DNA of 64,000 bases from Sphingomonas sp. LY29 (GTDB lineage: Bacteria > Pseudomonadota > Alphaproteobacteria > Sphingomonadales > Sphingomonadaceae), in NCBI RefSeq assembly GCF_035593985.1, contig NZ_CP141587.1, forward strand, positions 2,399,132-2,463,131. The letters run 5' to 3'. Below are positions 10,388 to 19,167 of this stretch, piece after piece. How positions within the stretch are numbered: position 1 is the first letter of the stretch; the number at the start of each line of letters is the position of its first letter. A model generated the notes under the pieces. It did not search any database. It saw only the letters and a list, made by a program, of their open reading frames with translations, and was not told the origin of the DNA. A program made the position numbers and the translations under genes.

Positions 10388-10987
10388 TCAGGCGAAATTG
10401 AAGCTGATGCTGAGCCGGTCGCCCTTGGCCGGTCCGGCGAGAACTTCATGGCGGAGGAAGCTTTCCCACATCAGCAGCAGGCCCGGACGAGGATCGATCG
10501 TGACGAACGAACGTCGCGCCTCTGGTGCGTCGGCAAGGCGGGGCGGGGACGCCATCAGCATCGACGAGCGCGGATCCTCGAAGCGGATCGCGCCGCTCCC
10601 GGTGGGAATCTCGACATAGAGCGTGCCCGACAGGAAGCTGTTCGGATGAAGGTGCGCGCTGTGATGCCCGCCAGGCTTGAGCAAATTGACCCAGAGACTG
10701 TCGAGGCGCGGCTTTCGAGCAAGGTCGAGCGCCAGTCCTTCGGCGAAGCGGACCGCATGCCTGGTCAGCAGCTTTGCAAGGTCGGCGAAGGCGGGGTCGC
10801 GGCGGGGGAGGTCATCCAGCGAGGCGTAGCTCGTATAGCCCTTGTAGCCTTTCTCCCGGCTCCAACGGCGGCCGGCGACGTCATCGGCGGCGAGCGTGCG
10901 GATCGAATACGCAAGCTCGTTGAGCAGGGTCTCATCTGCAATCTCGGCTTCGTAAAGCGGGGTCGCGAATAGCTCACGCATCATCAT
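10388..10987 (-). CDS. Putative 2-oxoglutarate/Fe(II) oxygenase-like protein (TIGR02466-type)
   Basis: A 199-residue protein resembling the TIGR02466 family of putative 2OG-Fe(II) oxygenases. The core shows SLWVNLLKPGGHHSAHLHPN followed by GTLYVEIP and, near the C-terminus, a SFLRHEV segment whose His could complete an iron site with the HxH of the core. Three consecutive ATG codons (10987, 10984, 10981) can serve as start; all overlap the end of pth by 8-14 bases, implying co-translation with pth. The substrate is unknown. Confidence 0.8.
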   Translation of the reverse strand: MMMRELFATPLYEAEIADETLLNELAYSIRTLAADDVAGRRWSREKGYKGYTSYASLDDLPRRDPAFADLAKLLTRHAVRFAEGLALDLARKPRLDSLWVNLLKPGGHHSAHLHPNSFLSGTLYVEIPTGSGAIRFEDPRSSMLMASPPRLADAPEARRSFVTIDPRPGLLLMWESFLRHEVLAGPAKGDRLSISFNFA

Positions 10988-11549
10988 GCATCCGCCGCGC
11001 GACCTCGCTCATGAACCGGACGTCGTCGCCATCGGCAAGCCATTCGGCCTCCCCGCCGATCGCGCCGAGCAGGTCGGACAGGGGTTCGATCTCGCTCTTG
11101 GCATAGTTGCCGAGGACGTAGCCGGTGACCCGGTCCTTGTGACCCGGATGACCAATGCCGATCCGCACCCGGCGGAAGTCGGGGCCAAGCGCGGCGTTGA
11201 TTGAGCGCAGGCCATTGTGGCCCGCCGTCCCGCCGCCATGTTTCACCTTGGCCTTCATCGGGGCAAGGTCGAGTTCGTCGTGAAAAGCCGTGAGCGCTTC
11301 GACGTCGAGCTTATAGAAATGGAGCGCCTGCTGAACGCAGTCGCCACTGTCGTTCATGTAAGTTTGCGGTTTGAGCAGCAGGACGCGATGGCGACCGATG
11401 CGTCCTTCGCTGATCAGGCCGCGGAATTTCTTCTGCCACGGACCGAAGCGGTGAAGCTCGGCAATGATGTCGACGGCCATGAAGCCGACGTTATGGCGGT
11501 GCATCGCATATTGCGCGCCCGGATTGCCGAGGCCTGCCCAGATCTGCAT
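10974..11549 (-). CDS. pth: Peptidyl-tRNA hydrolase
   Basis: Pth releases tRNA from peptidyl-tRNAs that drop off the ribosome. The 191-residue product has the family motifs GLGNPGAQYAMHRHNVGFM with catalytic His20, KPQTYMNDSG, FHDELDL and KHGGGTAGHNGLRSI. Length is typical. It follows rplY on the same strand with a terminator hairpin between them, so it is expressed by read-through or from its own promoter. Its 3' end overlaps the start of the oxygenase-like gene. Confidence 0.97.
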   Translation of the reverse strand: MQIWAGLGNPGAQYAMHRHNVGFMAVDIIAELHRFGPWQKKFRGLISEGRIGRHRVLLLKPQTYMNDSGDCVQQALHFYKLDVEALTAFHDELDLAPMKAKVKHGGGTAGHNGLRSINAALGPDFRRVRIGIGHPGHKDRVTGYVLGNYAKSEIEPLSDLLGAIGGEAEWLADGDDVRFMSEVARRMHDDA

Positions 11550-11564
11550 GGCGCGTGTCCTTCA

Positions 11565-11599
11565 AGCAAAAACGCCCACCCCGCAAGCGGGATGGGCGT
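11565..11599 (-). terminator. Intrinsic terminator after rplY
   Basis: On the minus strand an 11-bp stem (bases 11599-11589 with 11582-11572, one G-T pair) encloses GCTTGC and is followed by TTTTTG. It lies between rplY and pth, so it probably attenuates transcription from rplY into pth. Confidence 0.8.
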
Positions 11600-11630
11600 C
11601 GTTGTTCGCGAGTGGTGCGAGTTGGCGCCG

Positions 11631-12308
11631 TTAGGCGTCCGAACCACCCTCGGCTGCGTCGTCGCCGCCTTCGGCGTCTTCGTCACCGATGACCGGCACG
11701 TCGCCAGCTTCGGTTTCGGTGTCGCCTTCTTCGGACTTCATCGCCGACGGAGCGACCAGCGTCGCGACGGTGAAGTCGCGGTCGTCGATCGCCGACTTCA
11801 CGCCCTTGGGCAGGGTGACGTCGCTGATGTGGATCGAATCGCCGATTTCCTTGCCGGTCAGGTTGATTTCGATCTGCTCGGGGATGTGCGCCGCGTCGCA
11901 GACGAGTTCCAGGTCGTGACGGACGACATTCAGGACGCCGCCGCGCTTCAGGCCGGGTGCTTCTTCCTCGTTGAGGAAGACGACCGGCACGTTGACCTTG
12001 ACTTCGCTATGCTCGCCGATGCGCAGGAAATCGACGTGGATCGGGCGGCTGGTGACCGGGTGGAACTGCACGTCCTTCGGCAGGGTGCGGTTGGCCTTGC
12101 CACCAATGTCGACCATCACGACCGAGTTCATGAAGTGACCCGTCGACAGCATCTTCGTCAGAAGCTTTTCCTCGACGTGAACCGAAACCGGCTCCTTCTT
12201 CGCGCCGTAAATCACGCAGGGCACCCGTCCGCTGCGACGCAGGTCACGGGAGGCTCCCTTGCCAGCCCGTTCGCGTTGCTCGGCGGGCAGCGTCAGCTGT
12301 TCGCTCAT
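11631..12308 (-). CDS. rplY: 50S ribosomal protein L25/Ctc family
   Basis: A 225-residue long-form L25 (CTC/TL5 type), which binds 5S rRNA. The N-terminal domain holds the family motif [23 protein letters not shown] sequence (residues 12-30) and VIYG. The C-terminal domain is the extended beta domain found in most non-enteric bacteria. The last 30 residues are highly acidic (Glu/Asp-rich), a tail often seen in alphaproteobacterial L25. AAGGA eight bases before the ATG supports the start. Followed by an intrinsic terminator and then pth. Confidence 0.95.
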   Translation of the reverse strand: MSEQLTLPAEQRERAGKGASRDLRRSGRVPCVIYGAKKEPVSVHVEEKLLTKMLSTGHFMNSVVMVDIGGKANRTLPKDVQFHPVTSRPIHVDFLRIGEHSEVKVNVPVVFLNEEEAPGLKRGGVLNVVRHDLELVCDAAHIPEQIEINLTGKEIGDSIHISDVTLPKGVKSAIDDRDFTVATLVAPSAMKSEEGDTETEAGDVPVIGDEDAEGGDDAAEGGSDA

Positions 12309-12412
12309 TTTTCTATTCCTTCGTGTAATGCCCCGCCACGCCTCCAGGGATGACCATGGGTGGGCAAGCGCGCGCCTATAGATAAACGGCCGTTATTTGG
12401 CAAGGTAAGCGC

Positions 12413-13219
12413 CTAGCCGACGCGGGTCGCCTCGATCCCGCGGGCGAGCAGCCATTCCTGCATGCTGTCCTTGCCGGCAAGGTGTCCCGATCCGACCGCG
12501 ACGAAGACCGTCCCTGGTTGTTCGAGCCGGTCGGCCACCCACTGGCCCCAGCGCGCATTGCGGTCGGCGATGAGGGTTCTGTAGGCGTCGGGCGCCTTTG
12601 CCTCGAACCCCGACAACATGGTCGACATCGCGCCGGTGTTGCCGGTCGTCCAGGCGTTCAGCAGATCGCCAGCCGTGATCGCGGGAATCGCCGTTCGGGT
12701 CGACGAAAGTGTCGGCGACGTGGCCTTGATGCCGGCAAGCGTGCTCAGCTGGTCTGCGAAGAGTTCGAGCCCGCCGACCCGCTTGCCCCGCTCTTCCGCG
12801 ACCCGACGAAGGACGGCATCAACCCCGCGGTCGACAGTCAGTCCCGCCGCACGGTTCTGGTCCACAGCCGAGCGGGTCTGGATCATGAATTGGGCGGGAC
12901 GGCGCACGCCATTTTCCACCACCGTCGCGGCCGCCCGTGCGGGGCGAAGGCCTTGCGGGTTCGTCGGGACGACCGTCTCCAGCACAAGTTGTTCGGACCG
13001 GTCGAAGGCGTCGCGCACTTGCGAATCGAACCACACCGTTCGGGCGTCGAGCGAGTGGAAAGTGCCGAAGAGGTAGATGACCGTGTCGGCGTCGCGCACT
13101 TCCCATAGCGCAGGGGTGGCGCGGACGACCGAGGGGGCGGGGACGGCCGGCATGAGGGCGCCGGCCACAGTCGGTTGCGCCGCGATCAAGGCGCAGGCCG
13201 TACCGAACCATTTCGACAT
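12413..13219 (-). CDS. TraB/GumN-family protein (copy 1)
   Basis: A 268-residue exported member of the TraB/GumN superfamily (related to Tiki-type metalloproteases). The N-terminus MSKWFGTACALIAAQPTVAG is a signal peptide. Family landmarks are ALWEVRDADTVIYLFGTFHSLD near residue 40-60 and the C-terminal VAVGSGHLAG. I chose the ATG at 13219 because it starts at the signal peptide; a GTG at 13264 would add 15 residues. It is followed on the same strand, after a 149-base gap from the other stop, by no further gene until rplY. Substrate unknown. Confidence 0.85.
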   Translation of the reverse strand: MSKWFGTACALIAAQPTVAGALMPAVPAPSVVRATPALWEVRDADTVIYLFGTFHSLDARTVWFDSQVRDAFDRSEQLVLETVVPTNPQGLRPARAAATVVENGVRRPAQFMIQTRSAVDQNRAAGLTVDRGVDAVLRRVAEERGKRVGGLELFADQLSTLAGIKATSPTLSSTRTAIPAITAGDLLNAWTTGNTGAMSTMLSGFEAKAPDAYRTLIADRNARWGQWVADRLEQPGTVFVAVGSGHLAGKDSMQEWLLARGIEATRVG

Positions 13220-13368
13220 TTTGGCGATCCGTGTCGGAACGCCTCCGCTTCTTCCATGCTTCACTGGCGACCCCCCGCCGATTGAGGAGGTATCGTCAGC
13301 GAAGCATGGTTAACCGTCAATAAACCGGCGATATTTTCACCCGAATATGCGGCGAAGCGATTCCGGAT

Positions 13369-14265
13369 CTATTGAACGCGGGCGACCTTCAAGCCCTGCC
13401 TCTCGAGCATGGCAACGACCGACTGGTCCCCGGCCAAGTGACCGGCGCCGACCGCGACCATTACCGTCCCTGGCTGGTCTAGTCGCGTCTTTACCCACTT
13501 CGTCCAGTTGGCGTTGCGCTGGGTGAGCAAGGCGTCGCGAAGCTCGGGAGACTCGTCAAGTTCGTCGTTGAACGACTTGGCCATTCCCGCGACGTCGCCG
13601 CGCGCCCAGGTGGCGAGCATGCTGCCGAACTGCTTTTTCATGTCACCCGGGTTCTCGAGCATGCCGTCGAGGAATTCACGCTGAGACTTTTCCGACAGGC
13701 GATCGAAATATCCCAGTTGCTCGGCGTTGGTTTCAAGCTGCCCGATCGTCTTGCCGCTGCTCGTGAACTGCTTCTTCAAATCCGACTCGACGCCCGAACC
13801 GGGTTGCAGGCCCAGGTCCTTGAATTGTCCGCCAAGCAGCAGGAACGCCGCCGCCCACGTTTCCATCTTGTCGAGCGCCGCGATCGGAATGCCCGCTGCT
13901 GCGACGGCTTTCTCGAGCGCGGCCTTGCGCTCGGGCTTCACGCGCTCGGACAGCGGCGGCAGCCCTGGCGAGATCGCCAGCTTGAACAATTCGGCAATGG
14001 TGGCCTGGGGATTCTTGTCGTCGATGTCGGTTTCGATCACCAACGTGTCGGCACCGGCGGCGGCCTTGTCGAACGCCGCGCTGCGCCACCTCGTCCCTTC
14101 AGGAAGCAAGTGGATTGTCCCGAACAAATAGATGGTCGTGTCGGCATCGGCGACGCGCCACATCGCGGGCTTGGCCTGGGCCGGGGCCGCCTGGGCATTG
14201 GCCATCGACGAGAAGGAAGTGAGGCCGAGCAGGGCAGCGGCGATACGACGGGTGAACTTTTTCAT
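13369..14265 (-). CDS. TraB/GumN-family protein (copy 2)
   Basis: A 298-residue paralogue of the preceding protein, with signal peptide MKKFTRRIAAALLGLTSFSS and a likely cleavage after ANA (about residue 24). It has MWRVADADTTIYLFGTIHLLPEG and VMVAVGAGHLAGD, matching the two halves of the TraB/GumN active-site fold. The GTIH and GxGHL signatures are more canonical here than in copy 1. The two genes point the same way with about 150 bases between copy 2 stop and copy 1 start, so they look like a tandem duplication that has diverged. Probably periplasmic. Confidence 0.88.
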   Translation of the reverse strand: MKKFTRRIAAALLGLTSFSSMANAQAAPAQAKPAMWRVADADTTIYLFGTIHLLPEGTRWRSAAFDKAAAGADTLVIETDIDDKNPQATIAELFKLAISPGLPPLSERVKPERKAALEKAVAAAGIPIAALDKMETWAAAFLLLGGQFKDLGLQPGSGVESDLKKQFTSSGKTIGQLETNAEQLGYFDRLSEKSQREFLDGMLENPGDMKKQFGSMLATWARGDVAGMAKSFNDELDESPELRDALLTQRNANWTKWVKTRLDQPGTVMVAVGAGHLAGDQSVVAMLERQGLKVARVQ

Positions 14266-14289
14266 GAGAACTCCATGCCTTGGGAAACA

Positions 14290-14964
14290 TCAACGAAACT
14301 TGAACCAGGCCCACACTCCGCCCTGGATGACGAAGGACGCGAGGAGGAGCAGCATGGCTATTCCCGACGTCAATGTGGGGACGACGCCGCCGCGTTCCAG
14401 CAGCCAGTAGACCGGCAGTGCGAACGCAAGGGCGTAAAAGGCGACCTGAGAGCCCCATAGGTAAGCGCGCTCCTCATGGTCATCGATGGTGCGATGATAG
14501 AGAACGGTCGCGCCGCCGAGCGTGGCGAGGAGCAGGACCGACAGCAGGATTGCTGCATTCGCGGGGATCGGTCCCGACGTGAACGCGGTCTCGAGAACTG
14601 CCTCGGGCGCCGGGCTCGGCGACAGGAGCGCGATGGCGACGCCGATCGGCAATCCGAGCGATCCGACCCAGATCCACATCTTCGAATAGCGCTTTTCGAA
14701 CCGAGTCAGTCCGTCGGTGAAGGACGGTGCAAGCAGCGTGCGGATGAGCCAGAAGAGGCCGACCGCCGCAAGGATCATCCCACTCAGCGCAAGCCAGCCG
14801 AGAGCTTTACGCGGAAGAAGGTGGCCATTCTCGATCGACGCATAGAAGAAGCCGATGAACATGCCCGCCACGAAGACCGCCAGCACCGAGGCGATCAGCA
14901 AGGTCGCCACGCGGGTACCCTTGCTCATTCGATGCGCCCAATTGGGGGTGGTTACCTCGCTCAT
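14290..14964 (-). CDS. Multi-pass membrane protein in XRE operon
   Basis: A 224-residue protein with five to six hydrophobic segments (around residues 18-42, 54-76, 94-114, 134-157, 168-190 and 195-222). I recognise no enzymatic motif. Its start overlaps the stop of the XRE regulator gene by four bases (ATGA), and that regulator in turn overlaps the 129-residue membrane protein, so the three form one coupled operon. The stop lies 24 bases before the start of TraB/GumN copy 2, which may belong to the same transcript. Confidence 0.75.
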   Translation of the reverse strand: MSEVTTPNWAHRMSKGTRVATLLIASVLAVFVAGMFIGFFYASIENGHLLPRKALGWLALSGMILAAVGLFWLIRTLLAPSFTDGLTRFEKRYSKMWIWVGSLGLPIGVAIALLSPSPAPEAVLETAFTSGPIPANAAILLSVLLLATLGGATVLYHRTIDDHEERAYLWGSQVAFYALAFALPVYWLLERGGVVPTLTSGIAMLLLLASFVIQGGVWAWFKFR

Positions 14965-15161
14965 GAGTCCGCTCCGTCGTTGAAAATCTGTTCGATCGAT
15001 TGTTCGAAAAGCCGCGCGATCTTGAACGCCAGCGGAAGTGACGGGTCGTATTTGCCCGTTTCGATCGCATTGACCGCTTGGCGCGACACGTCGAGGTGGC
15101 CGGCGAGATCCGCCTGGCTCCAGCCTCGCTCCGCGCGAAGGACCCTGAGCCGATTGTTCAT
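14961..15161 (-). CDS. Small XRE-family transcriptional regulator
   Basis: A 66-residue single-domain Cro/C1-type helix-turn-helix protein. The recognition unit is WSQADLAGHLDVSRQAVNAIE (residues about 14-34) followed by KYDPSLPLAFKIARLF, the compact form seen in small autoregulators that sit with membrane-protein genes. It has no sensor domain. It is the middle gene of a three-gene operon with ATGA overlaps at both ends. Inverted TGTCA/TGACA repeats in front of the operon are plausible operators for it. Confidence 0.88.
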   Translation of the reverse strand: MNNRLRVLRAERGWSQADLAGHLDVSRQAVNAIETGKYDPSLPLAFKIARLFEQSIEQIFNDGADS

Positions 15162-15547
15162 GGGCGCTCTTTCACCATCGCGACGTGAAACCCGACGTAG
15201 AAGGCGGCAAGGGCGGCGAGACCGACGTTGAAGGCCCCGATGCCCGGCGTTCCGGTCGGCGTGTCCAGCGTTGCACTGGCGAAGCCGGTGACAATGTCGG
15301 CCAGCAGCGTCAGGCCCAGTGTGACGATGAACGCCGCGGCCGTACCGACATTCCACAACCGCTGAATATATTCGTCGCGCAGCTTGCTCCAGAACAGGAC
15401 CAGGACAAGCACGACCAGCATGCCGACGGCGAAACCCTTTACGAAATCGGGAAGATCGAGCGCGTAGGCGAGCCCCAGCGCGACCATTAGTGCCGCTCCT
15501 CCGTGTGCGACATTCAAATACATCTGTGCCTTGAGTGCCCTGGACAT
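15158..15547 (-). CDS. Small multi-pass membrane protein, first gene of XRE operon
   Basis: A 129-residue protein with four predicted helices (about residues 15-31, 35-53, 65-87 and 100-123) and a short basic C-terminus. No known family motif is recognised. Its stop overlaps the start of the XRE regulator (ATGA at 15158-15161). The upstream 150 bases are shared with divergent glyQ and contain a minus-strand TTGACA and TGTCA inverted repeats. A role as sensor or modulator of the XRE protein is only an inference from gene order. Confidence 0.75.
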   Translation of the reverse strand: MSRALKAQMYLNVAHGGAALMVALGLAYALDLPDFVKGFAVGMLVVLVLVLFWSKLRDEYIQRLWNVGTAAAFIVTLGLTLLADIVTGFASATLDTPTGTPGIGAFNVGLAALAAFYVGFHVAMVKERP

Positions 15548-15569
15548 CCTATCCCCAACCGAATCATTG

Positions 15570-15587
15570 TGTCATGTGTCCCTGACA
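15570..15587. promoter_or_regulatory. Candidate XRE operator 1 (TGTCA-N8-TGACA)
   Basis: An 18-base inverted repeat, TGTCATGTGTCCCTGACA, lies 23 bases upstream of the first gene of the XRE operon, where it would cover the transcription start. The five-base arms are perfect; the centre is not symmetric. Binding by the XRE protein is inferred from position and arrangement only. Confidence 0.5.
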
Positions 15588-15603
15588 TAAAGTCACGTCT
15601 CTA

Positions 15604-15615
15604 TGACACTGTCAA
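15604..15615 (-). promoter_or_regulatory. Candidate operator 2 overlapping a -35 element
   Basis: TGACACTGTCA (15604-15614) is an inverted repeat with a one-base centre made of the same pentamers as operator 1. On the minus strand bases 15615-15610 read TTGACA, a consensus -35, with a weak TTTATG 18 bases downstream. A repressor here would block the promoter. A further TGTCA stands at 15631-15635. Confidence 0.45.
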
Positions 15616-15698
15616 CAACCCCTTACATTTTGTCAGCGACAGGTGACTTTCGGCGTCATCGCTTGCGGCGGCGAAAGGCGCCCTTTAGGGCCGTCGCC

Positions 15699-16565
15699 AT
15701 GTCACTTAGCTTCCAAGATCTGATCCTCACGCTGCACCGATATTGGGGCGACCACGGCTGCGTCATTCTGCAGCCCTACGACCTGGAAATGGGGGCGGGC
15801 ACGTTCCATCCGTCAACCGTGCTGCGTGCGCTCGGGCCTGATCCATGGAAGTGTGCGTACGTACAGCCGTGCCGCCGTCCGACCGATGGCCGCTACGGCG
15901 AGAACCCGAACCGCCTCGGCGCTTATTACCAGTATCAGGTGATGCTGAAGCCCAGCCCGCCCGACTTGCAGCAGCTTTATCTCGGCTCGCTCGACGCGAT
16001 CGGCATCGACCCGCTCAAGCATGACATCCGTTTTGTCGAGGACGATTGGGAAAGCCCGACACTCGGCGCCTGGGGTCTGGGCTGGGAAGTGTGGTGCGAT
16101 GGAATGGAAGTGACCCAGTTCACTTATTTCCAGCAGGTTGGTGGCTTTGACTGCAAGCCGGTCGCGGGCGAATTGACCTACGGGCTCGAACGGCTGGCGA
16201 TGTATATTCAGGGCGTCGATAACGTCTTCGACCTGAAGTTCAACAACGCCGGCGTGACGTACGGCGAAGTGTTCCTCGACAATGAGAAGCAGATGTCGAC
16301 CTGGCATTTCGAGGTCGCGGACACCGACGCGCTGTTCGATCTGTTCCGCAAGGCGGTTGCCGAGAGCGAGAACTGTCTGAAGCGCGACAAGCCGTTGCCG
16401 ATCCCGGCCTATGAGCAGGCGATCAAGGCAAGCCACATCTTCAACACGTTGCAGGCGCGCGGTGTGATCTCGGTCGCCGAGCGGCAGGCCTACATCGGAC
16501 GCGTGCGCGATCTCGCCAAGGGTGCCTGCGTCGCCTGGATGGCCGACAAGGGATATTCGGCATGA
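15699..16565 (+). CDS. glyQ: Glycine-tRNA ligase alpha subunit
   Basis: Alpha chain of the tetrameric bacterial glycyl-tRNA synthetase, holding the class II catalytic core. The 288-residue product starts [20 protein letters not shown], typical of the family, and includes the motif 2 region [18 protein letters not shown] and [26 protein letters not shown]. The frame extends upstream to 15603, but the ATG at 15699 matches the family N-terminus. The stop overlaps the glyS start by four bases (ATGA), so the subunits are translationally coupled. Confidence 0.97.
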   Translation: MSLSFQDLILTLHRYWGDHGCVILQPYDLEMGAGTFHPSTVLRALGPDPWKCAYVQPCRRPTDGRYGENPNRLGAYYQYQVMLKPSPPDLQQLYLGSLDAIGIDPLKHDIRFVEDDWESPTLGAWGLGWEVWCDGMEVTQFTYFQQVGGFDCKPVAGELTYGLERLAMYIQGVDNVFDLKFNNAGVTYGEVFLDNEKQMSTWHFEVADTDALFDLFRKAVAESENCLKRDKPLPIPAYEQAIKASHIFNTLQARGVISVAERQAYIGRVRDLAKGACVAWMADKGYSA

Positions 16566-18685
16566 GCGGTCGCGACTTTCTCCTCGAACTCTTGTCGGAA
16601 GAAATTCCTGCGCGGATGCAGGCACGTGCCCGCGCCGACCTCGCGCGGCTGTTCGCGGATCAATTGGCGACTGCGGGTCTCTCGCATAACGGGATCGTCA
16701 CCTATTCAACGCCTCGCAGGCTGGCGCTGATCGCCCGCGGACTTCCCGAGACGACGCAGGCGGTGTCGGAAGAGGTCAAAGGGCCGCGCACCTCCGCCCC
16801 GCCTCAGGCGTTTGAGGGCTTCCTTCGCAAGACGGGCCTCACCCAGGATCAGTTGACCAACCGCGACGGCGTGTGGTTCGCCGTCATCGACAAACCCGGG
16901 CGGGCGACTGCCGACGTGCTCGCCAAGGCCGTGGCCGATGTCGTTCGCGATTTTCCTTGGCCCAAGTCGATGCGCTGGGGCGAGGCGTCAGCATCGTCGG
17001 CGTCAATGCGCTGGGTTCGTCCGCTTCATTCGATCGTGGCGCTGTTCGGCGAGGAGATCGTTCCGGTCGAGATCGATGCAGTCACGTGCGGCGCTGCGAC
17101 GCTTGGCCATCGCTTTCACCATCCCGGTGCCATCACGATCGGCGGCGCGCACGACTATGTCGAAAAGCTGCGCGCCTGCCATGTCCTCGTTGACCAGGAA
17201 GAGCGTGAGACGATCATCCGCGACGGCGCGATCGAGGCAGCGGAAAATGCCGGCTTCCTGCTCGTCGAGGACGAAGGCCTCGTCATCGAGAATGCCGGGC
17301 TGACCGAATGGCCGGTACCGCTGCTCGGCAGCTTCGATCCCGACTACCTCGACGTGCCCGAGGAAGTGATTCAGCTCAGCGCGCGCACCAATCAGAAATA
17401 CTTCGTCATCCGCGACGGGCAGGGGAAGCTTGCGCCGCACTTCGTCTGCACCGCGAACATTGCCGCCAACGACGGCGGAACCGCCATCGTCGCTGGCAAC
17501 GAGCGCGTACTCACTGCACGGCTCAGCGACGCGCGCTTCTTCTGGGAGCAGGACCTCAAGGTGCCGCTCGAAAGCCAGGCCGCGAAGCTTGGGCAGATCG
17601 TGTTTCACGAAAAGCTCGGCACCGTTGCGGACAAGGTCGATCGGGTCGCGAAGCTGGCGCGCTGGCTCGCTGAAGAGGGCATCGTCACAGGCGCTGATCC
17701 CGCACTGGCCGAGCGCGCTGCCCGGCTGGCGAAGGCGGATCTTGTCACAGGGATGGTCGGCGAATTTCCCGAATTGCAGGGCGTGGTCGGCGGCTACCTT
17801 GCGCGCGCGCAAGGCGAGCCAGATGCGGTCGCCGATGCGGTTCGCGACCATTACAAGCCGGTAGGTCAGGGCGACGAAGTGCCAACCGCGCCAGTCACGG
17901 TTGCCGTTAGCCTCGCCGACAAGCTAGATTCGCTGCAGTCGTTTTTCGCCGCCGGGATGCACCCGACCGGATCGAAGGACCCCTTCGCGCTTCGCCGCTC
18001 CGCGATCGGTCTGCTCGCCTTGATGATCGAGAATGACGTCCGGCTTCCGGTCGGTAGCGAGCACGGCCTGTTCGATTTCCTGGTCGATCGCCTCAAGGTT
18101 CAGCAACGTGATGCTGGCGTCAGGCATGACGTGATCGATGCGGTGGTGTCGTCGGGCAACGAGCGTCTTTTCGTGCCGCTGCTCGCGCGCGTGTCGGCTC
18201 TGCAATCTTTCCTTGGCACTTCGGACGGCACCAACCTGCTCGCCGGCTACAAGCGTGCGGCCAACATCCTGAAAAAGGAGAATTGGAGCGGGGGCGGAGT
18301 CATGTCGACCCGTGGATCGCAAGGCATTGCGCAAACGGGTGAGGAAGATCCGCTGAGCGAGGTCGAGGAGCCCGCCATTGCCGATGCGGTGGCTGAGATG
18401 GCCGATCGCCGCGCGCATCTGATGGGAACGCTCTTGCCGGAGGAAGCGGCGCTGATCGACGCGCTGGACAGTGCCGAGCCGAAAGCGTCGGTGGGCATCC
18501 ATGGTGAGGATTACACCTCGGCGATGGCGGCGCTGGCCTTACTGCGTGCGCCGATCGATACGTTTTTCGACGCAGTGACCGTCAACGATGCCGATCGGGC
18601 TGTGCGTGCCCGACGGCTCGATCTCCTCGCGCGGTTCCGCGACGCGGTTCACCGCGTCGCGGATTTCTCCAAGATCGAAGGCTGA
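16562..18685 (+). CDS. glyS: Glycine-tRNA ligase beta subunit
   Basis: Beta chain of glycyl-tRNA synthetase, which binds tRNA-Gly. The 707-residue length is usual. The N-terminal [18 protein letters not shown] and the segments [31 protein letters not shown] [10 protein letters not shown] and [11 protein letters not shown] are family landmarks, with an anticodon-binding domain toward the C-terminus. It overlaps glyQ by four bases and is convergent with the acidic-repeat membrane protein three bases downstream. Confidence 0.97.
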   Translation: MSGRDFLLELLSEEIPARMQARARADLARLFADQLATAGLSHNGIVTYSTPRRLALIARGLPETTQAVSEEVKGPRTSAPPQAFEGFLRKTGLTQDQLTNRDGVWFAVIDKPGRATADVLAKAVADVVRDFPWPKSMRWGEASASSASMRWVRPLHSIVALFGEEIVPVEIDAVTCGAATLGHRFHHPGAITIGGAHDYVEKLRACHVLVDQEERETIIRDGAIEAAENAGFLLVEDEGLVIENAGLTEWPVPLLGSFDPDYLDVPEEVIQLSARTNQKYFVIRDGQGKLAPHFVCTANIAANDGGTAIVAGNERVLTARLSDARFFWEQDLKVPLESQAAKLGQIVFHEKLGTVADKVDRVAKLARWLAEEGIVTGADPALAERAARLAKADLVTGMVGEFPELQGVVGGYLARAQGEPDAVADAVRDHYKPVGQGDEVPTAPVTVAVSLADKLDSLQSFFAAGMHPTGSKDPFALRRSAIGLLALMIENDVRLPVGSEHGLFDFLVDRLKVQQRDAGVRHDVIDAVVSSGNERLFVPLLARVSALQSFLGTSDGTNLLAGYKRAANILKKENWSGGGVMSTRGSQGIAQTGEEDPLSEVEEPAIADAVAEMADRRAHLMGTLLPEEAALIDALDSAEPKASVGIHGEDYTSAMAALALLRAPIDTFFDAVTVNDADRAVRARRLDLLARFRDAVHRVADFSKIEG

Positions 18686-18688
18686 TTC

Positions 18689-19042
18689 TTAAAGCGGGCG
18701 ACGATCGCGGTCGTCGATCGGATCGCGGTCGTCGGGAATTCCGTCGCCGTCCCGATCGCGGCCGAGCATGCGGTCGACAATCCCCGGCTTTGTTTCGGTC
18801 GGGCTGATCACACCGTCGCGATTGCGATCGCGCACCGCAGCGTCGCGCAGGCTGTCGCGTTCGCGCCATTCGCGCTCACGCTCGGCATGCGTCTTTTCCA
18901 GATCGGTCCGGCGCGTGACTTCCGCATTGTAGCGCTGCTTCCACTTGCGACCGCCGCCCGAGAACAGGAATCCGCCGACCAGCAAGCCGAGCACGAAAAT
19001 CAGCAGGATGATGATCCACTGATCGGTGGTGAAATTGAGCAT
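18689..19042 (-). CDS. Membrane-anchored protein with acidic calcium-type repeats
   Basis: A 117-residue protein with one N-terminal membrane helix (about residues 9-29), a charged probable coiled coil (about 33-73), and a C-terminal Asp/Arg-rich part. The latter contains DRNRDGVISPTE, which resembles an EF-hand loop, and DRDGDGIPDDRD, which resembles thrombospondin type 3 repeats, so calcium binding is plausible. AGGGGA five bases before the ATG at 19042 supports this start over the longer frame. It is convergent with glyS and lies downstream of the Tad operon terminator on the same strand. Confidence 0.78.
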   Translation of the reverse strand: MLNFTTDQWIIILLIFVLGLLVGGFLFSGGGRKWKQRYNAEVTRRTDLEKTHAEREREWRERDSLRDAAVRDRNRDGVISPTETKPGIVDRMLGRDRDGDGIPDDRDPIDDRDRRPL

Positions 19043-19106
19043 GTCGTTCCCCTGTATCTTGTTCTTGAGGCCAAACTGACGCGCGACGCATACAGTTCCG
19101 CTCATG

Positions 19107-19142
19107 CGAAACCGCCGCCGCCCATTGCTGGACGACGGCGGT
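19107..19142 (-). terminator. Probable terminator of the Cpa/Tad operon
   Basis: On the minus strand a 10-bp stem (19142-19133 with 19120-19111, one G-T pair) encloses a 12-base loop and is followed by TTTCG. The U run is short, so strength is uncertain. It lies 25 bases after the tadC stop. Confidence 0.55.
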
Positions 19143-19167
19143 CGTTTCCGGCCCGATTTGAGAGGCT

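Noticed and set aside
10385..10619. The last 78 codons of the uncorrected GGDEF reading frame
   Set aside because: They are antisense to the oxygenase-like gene and carry no homology; they arise only because of the one-base shift at 10334.
12384..12397. Palindrome AACGGCCGTT in the gap between rplY and the first TraB/GumN gene
   Set aside because: It has no loop and no T run, so it is unlikely to be a terminator, and nothing else marks it as an operator.
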